Assembly (NCBI GenBank): GCA_006212115.1
Contig: PDUK01000044.1
Location: forward strand, 1 to 35,052
Direction of reading: 5' to 3'
Source: Thalassolituus sp.
Lineage (GTDB): Bacteria > Pseudomonadota > Gammaproteobacteria > Pseudomonadales > Oceanobacteraceae
Length of the DNA: 35,052 bases
Below the pieces are notes generated by a model, which did no database searches, was not told the DNA's origin, and saw nothing but the letters and a program-made list of their open reading frames with translations. Shown piece by piece: positions 1 through 8,464 of this stretch (its first letter is position 1; every line of letters starts with the position of its first letter). The position numbers and the translations under genes are program-made.

Positions 1-26
1 AGGTAGACTGGGACCCGGATTTTTAA
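1..26 (+). CDS. rimM: RimM 16S rRNA processing protein, C-terminal end only
   Basis: Only the last seven codons and the TAA stop are present. They read VDWDPDF, which matches the conserved RimM C-terminus (VDWDPGF in E. coli). RimM is a 30S maturation factor. Its position 36 bp before trmD fits the conserved rpsP-rimM-trmD-rplS operon. The identification rests on this short tail plus synteny, and the rest of the gene lies outside the window. Confidence 0.8.
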
Positions 27-62
27 CCCCTGGCCAACAGGGCCAGAGAGGAGTGAAGACCG

Positions 63-818
63 GTGTGGTTTGGTGTTGTAACTCTGTTTCCTGACATGAT
101 TCAGGCGTTGACCGGACAAGGGGTCAGCGGACGCGCAGTTAAACAGGACAAAGTAAGTGTAACCTGCTGGAATCCACGGGATTACGCCTACGACAACTAC
201 CAGACAGTGGACGATCGACCGTATGGCGGTGGCCCGGGCATGTTGATGAAAATTCAGCCTCTGCGCGATGCCATCCATGCTGCGAAAGCAGCAGCTGGTG
301 ACGGCGCGAAGGTGATCTATATGTCACCCCAGGGCCGTAAGCTGGATCAGCAGGGCGTACTTGAGCTTGCTCAGCACGACAAACTGATTCTGGTTGCCGG
401 GCGATACGAAGGTATCGATGAACGTCTGATTGAGCGCGAAGTTGACGAAGAATGGTCTGTCGGAGATTTCGTACTCAGTGGTGGAGAACTGCCAGCTATG
501 ACGTTAATGGATGCCGTGATCCGGTTGGTGCCCGGCGTGCTGGGACACGAACTGTCAGCGCAGCAGGACTCCTTTATGGATGGCTTGCTGGATTGTCCGC
601 ATTACACCCGACCTGAAGTTTACGAAGGTCAGACAGTGCCAGAGGTACTGTTGAGTGGAAATCACGAGAAAATCCGTCAGTGGCGCCTCAAGCAGGCGTT
701 GGGTCGAACCTGGCAACGCAGACCCGACTTATTGGCAGAACTGGAACTGACTAACGAGCAACAAAAGTTATTGACAGAATATCTGAACGAGCACGCTGAG
801 AGCCCGTCAGACTGTTAA
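63..818 (+). CDS. trmD: tRNA (guanine-37-N1)-methyltransferase TrmD
   Basis: TrmD methylates N1 of G37 in tRNAs with G at position 36, using S-adenosylmethionine, and so prevents +1 frameshifting. The 251-residue product is collinear with E. coli TrmD along its whole length. Visible blocks are [13 protein letters not shown] near residue 48, the trefoil-knot SAM-binding segments GRYEGIDER and [15 protein letters not shown] (about 113-145), and [16 protein letters not shown] near the C-terminus. The start is GTG at 63, giving [10 protein letters not shown], the family N-terminus; a GAGAGGAG-type ribosome site lies about 10 bases upstream. It sits between rimM and rplS in the usual operon order, 10 bp before rplS. 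Confidence 0.97.
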   Translation: MWFGVVTLFPDMIQALTGQGVSGRAVKQDKVSVTCWNPRDYAYDNYQTVDDRPYGGGPGMLMKIQPLRDAIHAAKAAAGDGAKVIYMSPQGRKLDQQGVLELAQHDKLILVAGRYEGIDERLIEREVDEEWSVGDFVLSGGELPAMTLMDAVIRLVPGVLGHELSAQQDSFMDGLLDCPHYTRPEVYEGQTVPEVLLSGNHEKIRQWRLKQALGRTWQRRPDLLAELELTNEQQKLLTEYLNEHAESPSDC

Positions 819-828
819 GGAGCGAACA

Positions 829-1188
829 ATGAGCAACAAGAACCCAATCATTCAGCAGATTGAAAACGCGCAGCTGAAAGACGCGATCCCAGCTTTTGGC
901 CCTGGTGACACTGTTGTCGTTCAGGTAAAAGTTAAAGAAGGTACCCGTGAGCGTCTGCAGGCGTTCGAAGGTGTGGTTATCGGTAAGCGTAACCGTGGCC
1001 TGAACTCTGCTTTCACCGTACGTAAGATTTCTCACGGTGTTGGCGTTGAGCGTACTTTCCAGACTCACAGCCCACTGGTTGACAGCATCGCTGTTAAGCG
1101 TCGTGGTGACGTGCGTCAGGCGAAACTGTACTACCTGCGTGTGCGTGAGCGTAGCGGTAAGTCTGCACGTATCAAAGAAAAGGTATAA
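829..1188 (+). CDS. rplS: 50S ribosomal protein L19
   Basis: L19 lies at the 30S-50S interface of the ribosome. The product is 119 residues, close to the usual 115, with the family blocks [18 protein letters not shown] (about 21-38), [39 protein letters not shown] and the C-terminal [15 protein letters not shown]. An AAGGAG ribosome site precedes the ATG. It is the last gene of the rpsP-rimM-trmD-rplS operon and is followed by a strong terminator. Codon use is strongly biased (CGT, GGT, CTG, AAC), as expected for ribosomal protein genes, and makes a useful local reference for high expression. Confidence 0.98.
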   Translation: MSNKNPIIQQIENAQLKDAIPAFGPGDTVVVQVKVKEGTRERLQAFEGVVIGKRNRGLNSAFTVRKISHGVGVERTFQTHSPLVDSIAVKRRGDVRQAKLYYLRVRERSGKSARIKEKV

Positions 1189-1215
1189 GTCCTTCGGGAA
1201 TACCTTTCTTTACCG

Positions 1216-1242
1216 AAAAACGGGCCTCGTGCCCGTTTTTTT
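1216..1242 (+). terminator. Rho-independent terminator after rplS
   Basis: The inverted repeat ACGGGC-CTCGT-GCCCGT is flanked by an A-run on the left and followed by seven T residues. It lies 28 bp past the rplS stop and closes the operon. Confidence 0.93.
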
Positions 1243-1319
1243 GTGCCTGAAGGTTGGGGATTCCTGTTATCGTCACAGATAGACCTATTAGCCACATACA
1301 GATTCACAAGAGCAGAGAT

Positions 1320-2177
1320 ATGAAAAAGACGGTAATGGCGTTAGCGGCCGCCACGATGATGAGCGTGTCGGCGTCGGCGGACGACGCAAAGCTGAAAGAC
1401 ACCATTGAAGCGAAAATGAAAAAGGTTCTGGGGCCACGCGCAGACGTTACTGAAGTCGTGTCTCTTGGTGAGGGTCAGATCTACGAAGTGATGATGATTG
1501 ACGGCTCCTTGATGCACATGACACCGGACCTCAACTATCTGATCTATCAGAATACGCTCTATAAGTTCGGTAAGGATGGACTGGATAACGTCAGTGACTT
1601 GCGCAAGGTAACTCGCCGCGAGGCAGAAATGGCAGCCATTCCTGATTCCGACACCGTGCTGTTCCCTGCTAAGGGCGATGAGAAGGCGGTGATTAACGTC
1701 TTTACCGATATCGACTGCGGCTATTGTCAGAAGTTGCATCGGGAGATGGAAGCAATCAACGAGAAAGGAATCACGGTTCGTTATCTGGCTTACCCTCGAG
1801 CAGGTATTTTCGATCAGACCGGTGGTTACACAGAGTCTTATCGCAAGATCAACTACGTCTGGTGCCAGGCAGAAGATGAGCGTGCTTCGGCAATGACAGA
1901 TGTGAAGTCACTGCAGTCAGAATTATCTGGCGCATACAGCCGTGTGCGTAACGCCTCAGCCAGTAGCAGAGAGAGTGCAATGGAAGCCTTTGATGAGAAG
2001 CGTTCGGAGATGCAGGAGCTTGTTGGCGTTTCACTGTGCGATTCTCCGGTCGCGGCGCAGTTTAACGTTGGCCGCGCTATCGGGGTTAGTGGCACGCCTG
2101 CGATTGTAACCTCAGACGGAGAGCTGATTCCGGGTTATATGGAAGCCGATAAGCTCGCGGAGAAACTCGGTATCTGA
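1320..2177 (+). CDS. dsbC: Periplasmic thiol:disulfide isomerase DsbC
   Basis: DsbC rearranges wrong disulfides in exported proteins and is kept reduced by DsbD. The ATG at 1320 is preferred over an in-frame upstream ATG at 1254 because it starts a clean signal peptide (MKKTVMALAA..SASA, cleavage near residue 20/21), and the extra 22 residues of the longer frame overlap the terminator region. An N-terminal dimerisation domain (about 21-90) is followed by a thioredoxin-like domain with the CGYC active site at 133-136 and the cis-proline block GVSGTPAIV. Two further cysteines (VWCQ and SLCDS) match the structural disulfide of the family. The protein is 285 residues against 236 in E. coli; about 30 of the extra residues form a Ser/Glu-rich, probably helical, insertion between those two cysteines. 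Confidence 0.93.
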   Translation: MKKTVMALAAATMMSVSASADDAKLKDTIEAKMKKVLGPRADVTEVVSLGEGQIYEVMMIDGSLMHMTPDLNYLIYQNTLYKFGKDGLDNVSDLRKVTRREAEMAAIPDSDTVLFPAKGDEKAVINVFTDIDCGYCQKLHREMEAINEKGITVRYLAYPRAGIFDQTGGYTESYRKINYVWCQAEDERASAMTDVKSLQSELSGAYSRVRNASASSRESAMEAFDEKRSEMQELVGVSLCDSPVAAQFNVGRAIGVSGTPAIVTSDGELIPGYMEADKLAEKLGI

Positions 2178-2203
2178 AGATATGCACCAAATCGGTAACT
2201 GTG

Positions 2204-2229
2204 AAAAGCCCGCTGATGCGGGCTTTTTT
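2204..2229 (+). terminator. Rho-independent terminator after dsbC
   Basis: AAAAGCCCGC-TGAT-GCGGGCTTTTTT forms a GC-rich stem with an A-run before and six T residues after, 27 bp past the dsbC stop. The symmetry would also allow termination of transcripts coming from the other side. Confidence 0.93.
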
Positions 2230-2439
2230 GTGTCTGTTTGAGGCGACGATCATTCTGTGAATAAGTGAAGTTCAAGCGTGTCGGGGCCTGTGGTTAGTTA
2301 TCCACAGGATGTGCCAGATGTTATTCAAAAATGGGAATTATGCATTTTTGGCAGGCTGAGTTCAGACTGAGAGTAGGGAGGCAATGTCAATGAGAGTTTT
2401 TAGGTTTTTTTGAGTGCGTTAGGGTTTATTTTGGTGCGT

Positions 2440-2660
2440 TGTTATGCACATCCTTTTTAGTGGCCGGATAAATGTGTCAATCTGGCGTAGAAAATATTAA
2501 AAACCCTATTGATTTATGTAAGTCATTGAAAAATATAGAGTTTTTTGCTGATTATTTTTTGTACTATTTGAGGGGAGTCCCCATATTATCGGGCCTGAGG
2601 TGAGTTTTTAAATTATTACTCACAAAGTTATCCACAGAAAATGTGGGCAACTTGTGCGGG
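2440..2660 (+). repeat. Diverged direct repeat, copy A
   Basis: This segment aligns with 2740-2960 at a constant offset of 299-300 bp. The best-conserved block is around ACAAAGTTATCCACAGAAAA followed by TGTG (about 2622-2646), which is identical in copy B. Other shared stretches include the TTATNCACA box at its start, the TCATTGA..TATATAG stretch at 2523-2538, a hairpin-forming segment at 2575-2600 and a following T-run. The hairpin in this copy (AGTCCC/GGGCCT) is weaker than that in copy B. Confidence 0.7.
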
Positions 2661-2739
2661 ACAAACTGCGACATTTTAAAGAAAAAATGTATGAAAATGA
2701 TTCTCAGGCGCTTGACAGACGACCTTCCGTTATTTTTCG

Positions 2740-2960
2740 GTTATACACACGGCAAGTGTCTGGCGTTATTACACTGACAGGATAGTGTCAAATTCTTATC
2801 GATAATGTTGTTAATATATAAATCATTGATTTATATAGAAAAAATTCTTGTTAATTTTTTCAGCAAAATGACAGGAAGCCGCATGTTATGCGGCTTCCAG
2901 GCACTTTTAAAATACTTGCTAACAAAGTTATCCACAGAAAATGTGAGTAACCGTGCCCAG
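2740..2960 (+). repeat. Diverged direct repeat, copy B
   Basis: This is the second copy of the unit at 2440-2660, offset by 300 bp. It carries the TTATACACA box at its start, an AT-rich middle, a perfect 11-bp hairpin followed by TTTT, and the TTATCCACAGAAAATGTG block at its end. Divergence is high outside the boxes and the block near the end, so the duplication is old and the conserved parts are probably under selection (inference). Confidence 0.7.
2874..2898. terminator. Perfect 11-bp hairpin inside repeat copy B
   Basis: GGAAGCCGCAT, loop GTT, ATGCGGCTTCC. On the plus strand it is followed by AGGCACTTTT; on the minus strand by TGTCATTTT. It could end transcription of truC, which reads toward it from the right (its stop is at 2962), or of a small RNA from the repeat unit. 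The T-tracts are short, so terminator function is uncertain. Confidence 0.5.
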
Positions 2961-2961
2961 G

Positions 2962-3774
2962 TCACGTATTCTCTGGGTTTCTGGCCTCTGGAGGCAGTAA
3001 AAACGCATCCATTGAGTCATGAGGAGGGTGTTGGAGTTCTGACTGTAATGATTCCGGAAGGGCCATAAGCCAATCGAAGCGTTCGAAAAGTTGACGCATG
3101 ATTCTGTCCGGCGCGGCAACTACTCGTAGCATCTCGCCCGATACCGGGTGCGCAAACTCCAGTGACCAGGCGTGTAGAAGTAGTCGTGGTGCGTCGAGGT
3201 GATCACGGAAGTAACGGGAGTGACGTCCCTTGCCGTAACGAGCGTCTCCGATAATGGGATGACTCAGGTGCTTCAGGTGTCGACGAATCTGGTGCTTGCG
3301 ACCGGTATGTGGGCGGCAGTCCAGGAGCGAGTACCGTGACTGTGGGTATTTGTCGATCTCAATCGGAAGCTCGACTTGCGCCAATGACGTAAAGTCGGTG
3401 ATCGCTTCCTGTGGTGGCTTTATTCTCTCATGCTTTGCGTACTTATCGACAGGCGGCGACATTGCGTAGTCCAGGTGAGTGAACTCCGGCATGTAGCCAC
3501 GAACGATAGCCAGATAATGCTTTTCAATATCCCGCTCTCGCCATTGCTCAACCATAAGACTGGCGATCTCTGAAGACAAGGCAAAGATCAGTACGCCGGA
3601 AGTGGGTTTATCAAGCCGATGAACGGGATAGACACGTTGTCCCAGTTGATTTCGCACCAGTTGCAATGCGAAGGCGGTCTCGTGGCGATCAATTTCGCTC
3701 CGATGGACTAACAGGCCGCTGGGTTTATTGATGGCTACCAGGTATTCGTCCTGGTAGAGGATGTCGAGTTGCAT
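2962..3774 (-). CDS. truC: tRNA pseudouridine(65) synthase TruC
   Basis: TruC converts U65 to pseudouridine in some tRNAs. The 270-residue product starts MQLDILYQDEYLVAINKPSG and matches E. coli TruC in length and order. The RluA-family catalytic motif VHRLDKPTSG has the catalytic Asp at residue 55; LDCRPHTGRKHQIRRHLKHLSHPIIGD follows later, and the C-terminal LLLHAWSLEFAHPVSGE block is present. The internal ATG at 3774 is chosen because the 43 residues encoded upstream are unlike any RluA protein and overlap the start of the divergent gene. No clear Shine-Dalgarno is visible. It is transcribed away from the 3894 gene, with a 119-bp divergent promoter region between them. Confidence 0.93.
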   Translation of the reverse strand: MQLDILYQDEYLVAINKPSGLLVHRSEIDRHETAFALQLVRNQLGQRVYPVHRLDKPTSGVLIFALSSEIASLMVEQWRERDIEKHYLAIVRGYMPEFTHLDYAMSPPVDKYAKHERIKPPQEAITDFTSLAQVELPIEIDKYPQSRYSLLDCRPHTGRKHQIRRHLKHLSHPIIGDARYGKGRHSRYFRDHLDAPRLLLHAWSLEFAHPVSGEMLRVVAAPDRIMRQLFERFDWLMALPESLQSELQHPPHDSMDAFLLPPEARNPENT

Positions 3775-3893
3775 GATGGGGTACCGTATGGAGCAATGCG
3801 CGCAGTTTACTGTACGACCCGGCCCTTTACATCTTGCGGAGGGGCGCGACTTGGATATGATGGCAGCACAACGCAAGGAAAGTTGAATCTGGC

Positions 3894-6719
3894 ATGTTTG
3901 CACTACGCTCGCTGATCTATACCCTGGTTTGCACTTTTACCTTTATATCGTTAGCTGCATCTGCAGAACCGGTCGCCTGGGATGGGCCGGGAGCGAAAGG
4001 GTGGCATACAATGCGCTCTACGCACTTTGAGGTGCATTATCCGGCTTCCGATCCAACTTATCACGAGCTGGCAGAGCGCAGTCTTACTATTGCCGAGAGC
4101 GTACATCAGGAGCTGGTTCCGTTTTTCGCGACTATGCCAGATCGACGCACGCAATTGGTTTTGTCTGACGATCAGGATACTGCAAACGGTTGGGCCACCT
4201 TTTTTCCTTTTGCCCAGATCCGCCTTTATCTGACACCCCCGCACAGCCTGAGTGGGCTGGAAAACTACGGTGATTGGCTCAGCCTGCTGATTCGCCATGA
4301 GTACGTACATATCCTGCAGATGGAGATGGGCCGTGGCGCGGTGAAAAGTGGGCGTTCTTTGTTCGGGCGTTTTCCTTATTTATTCCCCCATACCTTTGTT
4401 ACGCCGATGCTGATAGAAGGCCTAGCCGTTTATCACGAGACAGATTACAGCGCTGGAACAGGCCGATTGGCTTCCAGTTGGTACGAAATGCAGATGCGGG
4501 CAGAGGTGCAAAGCGGCGAATTTGCATCGCTGGGTGAGGCCGTGATCAGCAGTCGTGACTGGCCTTATGGGCAGTATTATTTATATGGGGCCTTCTTTGT
4601 AGAGTATCTGATTGAAACTCATGGCGAAGAGGCACTGAAGCAATGGCTGCACGCGGTCAGCGGCGAGCTTATTCCTTATATCAGTCTCAAAAGTCTTACT
4701 CGGCAAGTCTACGGAGCGTCGTTTGATGAGCTGTGGAGTGACTTCAGATTGAGTATGTTTGAACGTTTTGGTGGGGATCAACACCATGTAGCAGAAGCAC
4801 CTTATACCTCTCCTCTACGACAACAGATCAGCGGCTCTGATGGTCAGGCACTTTATTACGTACATCGCGATGATGAGAATCGGCCCATTCTTCAGCGATG
4901 CACTGGTCTCTCTATACCGTGCGAACACCTGGCCGATGGCGATGACATTACCAGTATCGATGTCAGTGATGCTGGCGAGGTCGTAGCGGTGAAAGGTCGT
5001 GTTTACCCCAGTGGCCGCTATACCCGCGATCTCTGGCAACTAAGAGCAGGAAAGTGGATTCCGTTAACGACGAATGCGAGAGTCGCTCACGCACGCTGGT
5101 TGCCGGATGGTTCGGGTTTTCTCTACACACGATTCAGTGCTGGTCACAGTGAACTCATTTTATTATCGCTTGATGGCGAAGAGTCGCTTTTATGGCGAGG
5201 AGGCTACGGTCAGTATATTGGTGAGTTTGATATCGATGCGGCGGGCAGTCGTATTGTGGCAACGTATAAGCGCCCCGGTTATTCCTGGGAACTGGCAGAA
5301 ATGAAGCTGTATCAGGCAGACTGGCAAGTACTGACGAATTCATCGGCGACAGAGGGGACACCTCGCTTTACCGGTGATAACCGCCTCTTGTTTGTGGCCG
5401 ACTATCAGGGACAATTCGAGCCCTTCGAGTGGAAAGACGGCGCTGCTATGGCTCTTGCGGTGGAAAACGACCGTGGTGAGAGCGATGCTCATACCGTTAA
5501 CGCCTCTGGATTATTCGATCCATGGATCACCGGTGATCTGCTCTGGGTTCAACAATATACCGCGCAAGGCTTCGTTCAGGTTCATATGGAGGTACCTTTG
5601 GCCAGAGGTCAGGTATCGCAGGGCCCCGATTATCAAAATAGTTCTGATATTGACGATATTGTGTTGAGCGAACCCGAAGCCTATCAGCCCTGGTCGACGC
5701 TGCGTCCTCATTATTGGTTCCCTATTGTTTACGGTGATCAGGATTCGACTCACGTTGGGTTAGTGACCAGCGGCAGTGATGCATTAGGGCGTCATAACTA
5801 TCAATTGCAATTCGCCTATGGGTCCGAACAGCGGGCGGTGGACCTGAATCTCAGTTACCAATTCGAGCGCTGGCTGTTGGCGTATAGCAACGAGTACGAA
5901 TTGCTCGACATCAATCCCACAGTGGATGGTTTCTCGGTTATTCAGGACCAGCAATGGTTGCTGGCGCGCAATTGGTTAGTGGAGGCGATGCGTGGGCGTC
6001 TCGGGCTGCATTCTGGAGTGGTCAGTCAGCGCCGGTCATTGGAGCGGGTGGAGCCTGCTGTGATTGCCAATGGGCCCCGTTCCACCGAACAGCACAGTCT
6101 GGGTCTTGCTATGACCTTCAATGACCAGCACGTGTTATTACATTCTCCGGGTGGCTACGGTCCTGCAGGCTATGTGGTCGTCGAGGATTTCTCGCTCCTG
6201 AATGATGAATGGTCGGGGTTGCACAGTCAGTTATCCTTGTCGTGGATGGGGGATTTGCCCGGTCGACAGACATTGACGGTGTCGTTTGATCTTGGTGTCG
6301 CTTCTGAAGAAGCACCAGGATTTACGCTAGGGGGGCTGCCTCCACGAGAAGACAATGCGCTCTTTGGGCGTGAGCAGCTAAGCTTACGAGGCTACGACGC
6401 TGGCAATCAGTTTGGTCGCTACTTTGATCGGGAGCGTGTCACATGGGCGACGCAGCTGGCCTCTATCAATGACAATTGGGGTATCTGGCCTTTCGGTGCA
6501 AACGACCTAGAAATGCGCCTTTTTGCTGAGCGCGGTCGAGCCTGGGGCGATGCAACAGATGGCGATAACGAAGCCATGCTGGGCGTCGGCGGCGAATTCC
6601 GCTTGAACAGTATTGTTGGGTATCGTGTTCAGGTACCTGTGGTGATTGGTATTGCCCATGGATTGAGAGGCGCTGGGGCAGAGACGCAAGGGTATTTTGG
6701 TGTACAGGCAACCTTTTAA
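3894..6719 (+). CDS. Secreted metallopeptidase-like/beta-propeller/outer-membrane barrel fusion protein
   Basis: I do not know a named family for the full 941-residue protein. A signal peptide covers residues 1-24 (cleavage near ASA-EP). Residues about 35-290 look like a gluzincin metallopeptidase: HEYVH at 135-139 is an HExxH zinc motif, and IEGLAVYHE, with Glu175, fits the third ligand. Residues about 300-580 contain repeated blocks such as ARWLPDGSGFLYTRF and TPRFTGDNRLLFVADY, typical of TolB/WD40-like propeller blades. The last 330 or so residues alternate hydrophobic and polar residues and end RGYDAGNQFGR...VGGEFRL...YFGVQATF with a terminal Phe, as in Omp85/BamA-type barrels. The likely place is the outer membrane, with peptidase and propeller in the periplasm. 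Whether the peptidase is active is not shown. Confidence 0.8.
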   Translation: MFALRSLIYTLVCTFTFISLAASAEPVAWDGPGAKGWHTMRSTHFEVHYPASDPTYHELAERSLTIAESVHQELVPFFATMPDRRTQLVLSDDQDTANGWATFFPFAQIRLYLTPPHSLSGLENYGDWLSLLIRHEYVHILQMEMGRGAVKSGRSLFGRFPYLFPHTFVTPMLIEGLAVYHETDYSAGTGRLASSWYEMQMRAEVQSGEFASLGEAVISSRDWPYGQYYLYGAFFVEYLIETHGEEALKQWLHAVSGELIPYISLKSLTRQVYGASFDELWSDFRLSMFERFGGDQHHVAEAPYTSPLRQQISGSDGQALYYVHRDDENRPILQRCTGLSIPCEHLADGDDITSIDVSDAGEVVAVKGRVYPSGRYTRDLWQLRAGKWIPLTTNARVAHARWLPDGSGFLYTRFSAGHSELILLSLDGEESLLWRGGYGQYIGEFDIDAAGSRIVATYKRPGYSWELAEMKLYQADWQVLTNSSATEGTPRFTGDNRLLFVADYQGQFEPFEWKDGAAMALAVENDRGESDAHTVNASGLFDPWITGDLLWVQQYTAQGFVQVHMEVPLARGQVSQGPDYQNSSDIDDIVLSEPEAYQPWSTLRPHYWFPIVYGDQDSTHVGLVTSGSDALGRHNYQLQFAYGSEQRAVDLNLSYQFERWLLAYSNEYELLDINPTVDGFSVIQDQQWLLARNWLVEAMRGRLGLHSGVVSQRRSLERVEPAVIANGPRSTEQHSLGLAMTFNDQHVLLHSPGGYGPAGYVVVEDFSLLNDEWSGLHSQLSLSWMGDLPGRQTLTVSFDLGVASEEAPGFTLGGLPPREDNALFGREQLSLRGYDAGNQFGRYFDRERVTWATQLASINDNWGIWPFGANDLEMRLFAERGRAWGDATDGDNEAMLGVGGEFRLNSIVGYRVQVPVVIGIAHGLRGAGAETQGYFGVQATF

Positions 6720-6738
6720 GCTGTTGGAGGCATAGCGG

Positions 6739-8304
6739 ATGGATTTTCTCTGGATATTGATCGCCTTTGTCTGCGGTTTGGTGGCACGCCAGCTAAGTCT
6801 CCCTCCCTTGATTGGATTTCTTGTCGCAGGTTTTGCTTTGAATGCACTCGGGCAGGAAGCGACGCCCCTACTCGATGAGCTGGCCTCGTTGGGCATCACG
6901 TTGATGCTCTTTACCATCGGCTTGAAGCTGGATATCCGGACCCTTATTCGCAAGGAAGTGTGGGGCGGAACAATCGCGCAAAGCGGTGCGTGGGTTCTGC
7001 TGGGTATTGCTGCTTTGCCCGTTCCCACATGGTTGGGCATCAGCCATGCTTTTCAGGTCGACTTTACGACGGCAGCCTTGGTTGCTTTTGCTCTCAGCTT
7101 CTCCTCCACCGTAGCCGTCGTAAAAATGCTGGAGGAAGCATCGGAATTGAAGGTACGGCACGGTCGGTTAGCCCTTGGGATTCTGATTGTTCAGGATATT
7201 ATCGCGGTCGGTTTTCTGGTTGCGGCAACAGGAAAGATTCCACAGCAGTGGGCGTTAGCGTTATTCCTTCTACCGTTGTTAAGACCTGTTCTTTACTGGG
7301 TGATGCAGCGTTCGGGGCACGGCGAACTCCTGCCTCTTACCGGCTTATTCCTGGCTCTGGGTGGCTACGAATTGTTTGAAGCGTTGGGTGTGAAAGGCGA
7401 CCTCGGGGCTCTTATTTTGGGAATACTGGTTGCGGGACACAATAAATCCTCAGAGCTCTATAAAACTCTGATGAGTTTCAAAGATTTATTCCTGATCGGC
7501 TTCTTCCTCTCCATCGGTTTCAGTGCTCTACCAACTATTGAAATGCTCTACATCACGGCGGGGCTGACCGTCTTGTTGATACTGAAATTTATTCTTTTTT
7601 ATGGCGCTTTTATTGCATTCGGATTATCCGGTCGTACGGCGTATCTGACAGCACTGGCATTAAGTAATTACAGTGAATTCGGTTTGATCGTCGCCAATAT
7701 GGGGGTCGAAAAAGCATGGTTAGCAGAAGAGTGGTTAGTCATCATTGCATTGGCGATGTCGGTATCTTTCCTGATCAACACCGTCCTCTTTCGTCGCGCC
7801 CATAGTTTGTACGCTCGTTACTATAGGGCGATCAATCGGTTTGAGCGGGACGGGGCGCACCAGTCGCTCAGCTTACCGCCTGCGTTCGATGTACTGATCG
7901 TAGGTATGGGTCGGGTAGGGAAAGGTGCCTATCAGGCGTTACATGGTAATGACACGTCCAGTGCCTGGGGCCTGGAATCCGACAATGAACGCGCGAAGAG
8001 GCTGAGAGAAGAGTCATTTAATGTGATCTCAGGCGATGCTGATGATCTTGAGTTCTGGCAACAGGCGTCATACTCAGACATACGTCTGGTTATGTTGGCA
8101 CTTCCTTCTCAGCAGGAAATGTTAGCGACGCTGCAGATGATGAAGATAGCTGGTTATAAAGGTAAGACCGCCGCGGTGGCTCGCTACGAAGATGAGCGTA
8201 CAGAGTTGCTGGAGCTGGGCGTCGATGTTGTCTTTAACTACTACGCCGAAGTGGGAACTGGCTTCGCCGAAGAGGCTCGTCACCTGTTGAATGTGAATGA
8301 ATGA
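6739..8304 (+). CDS. CPA2-family cation:proton antiporter with C-terminal TrkA-N domain
   Basis: This is a 521-residue inner-membrane protein of the Kef/YbaL type, which exchanges K+ or Na+ for protons. Residues 1 to about 355 are 11-13 hydrophobic segments with family blocks LPPLIGFLVAGFALN, FTIGLKLDI and ALSFSSTVAVVKMLEE; the last carries the conserved transport-core region. A Rossmann-type NAD(H)-binding domain begins near residue 384 (DVLIVGMGRVGKGAY, a GxGxxG motif) and runs to the end, as in TrkA-N regulatory domains. A strong GGAGG site precedes the ATG. It follows the 3894 gene by 19 bp and may be co-transcribed with it. Ion specificity cannot be read from the sequence. Confidence 0.9.
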   Translation: MDFLWILIAFVCGLVARQLSLPPLIGFLVAGFALNALGQEATPLLDELASLGITLMLFTIGLKLDIRTLIRKEVWGGTIAQSGAWVLLGIAALPVPTWLGISHAFQVDFTTAALVAFALSFSSTVAVVKMLEEASELKVRHGRLALGILIVQDIIAVGFLVAATGKIPQQWALALFLLPLLRPVLYWVMQRSGHGELLPLTGLFLALGGYELFEALGVKGDLGALILGILVAGHNKSSELYKTLMSFKDLFLIGFFLSIGFSALPTIEMLYITAGLTVLLILKFILFYGAFIAFGLSGRTAYLTALALSNYSEFGLIVANMGVEKAWLAEEWLVIIALAMSVSFLINTVLFRRAHSLYARYYRAINRFERDGAHQSLSLPPAFDVLIVGMGRVGKGAYQALHGNDTSSAWGLESDNERAKRLREESFNVISGDADDLEFWQQASYSDIRLVMLALPSQQEMLATLQMMKIAGYKGKTAAVARYEDERTELLELGVDVVFNYYAEVGTGFAEEARHLLNVNE

Positions 8305-8464
8305 AATCCTGATTTTTCGTGTCTGTGTAACGGTTATATCAGAGTGTTCTGGGAAAGTAGAATCTCAGTCTATTTGGTAATACTGAACTAAAACTTACGT
8401 TGCGCAACAGGAAAGCTGGCTAGCATTGAGCTGTACCCATTGAGATGTATACGGGAGAACAGTC

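Larger units (their letters stand above)
2231..2961. other. Gene-free AT-rich region with DnaA-box array
   Basis: This 731-bp stretch has no convincing gene: its open frames are short, AT-rich and lack good ribosome sites. It holds five 9-mers of the form TTATNCACA, all reading on the plus strand: 2298-2306 (TTATCCACA), 2442-2450 (TTATGCACA), 2628-2636 (TTATCCACA), 2741-2749 (TTATACACA) and 2928-2936 (TTATCCACA). The TTATCCACA and TTATACACA forms equal the E. coli R1/R4 and R2 DnaA boxes. Each TTATCCACA copy continues as CACA, a 3-5 base spacer, then TGTG. Very AT-rich segments lie at 2485-2570 and 2800-2870, and I see only one GATC. The known parallels are oriC and the DnaA-titrating datA locus; which applies here is inference. 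Confidence 0.75.

Noticed and set aside
2805-3068. An 87-codon frame in the DnaA-box region
   Set aside because: Its first half is AT-rich repeat sequence and its second half overlaps truC antisense. There is no ribosome site or protein-like pattern.
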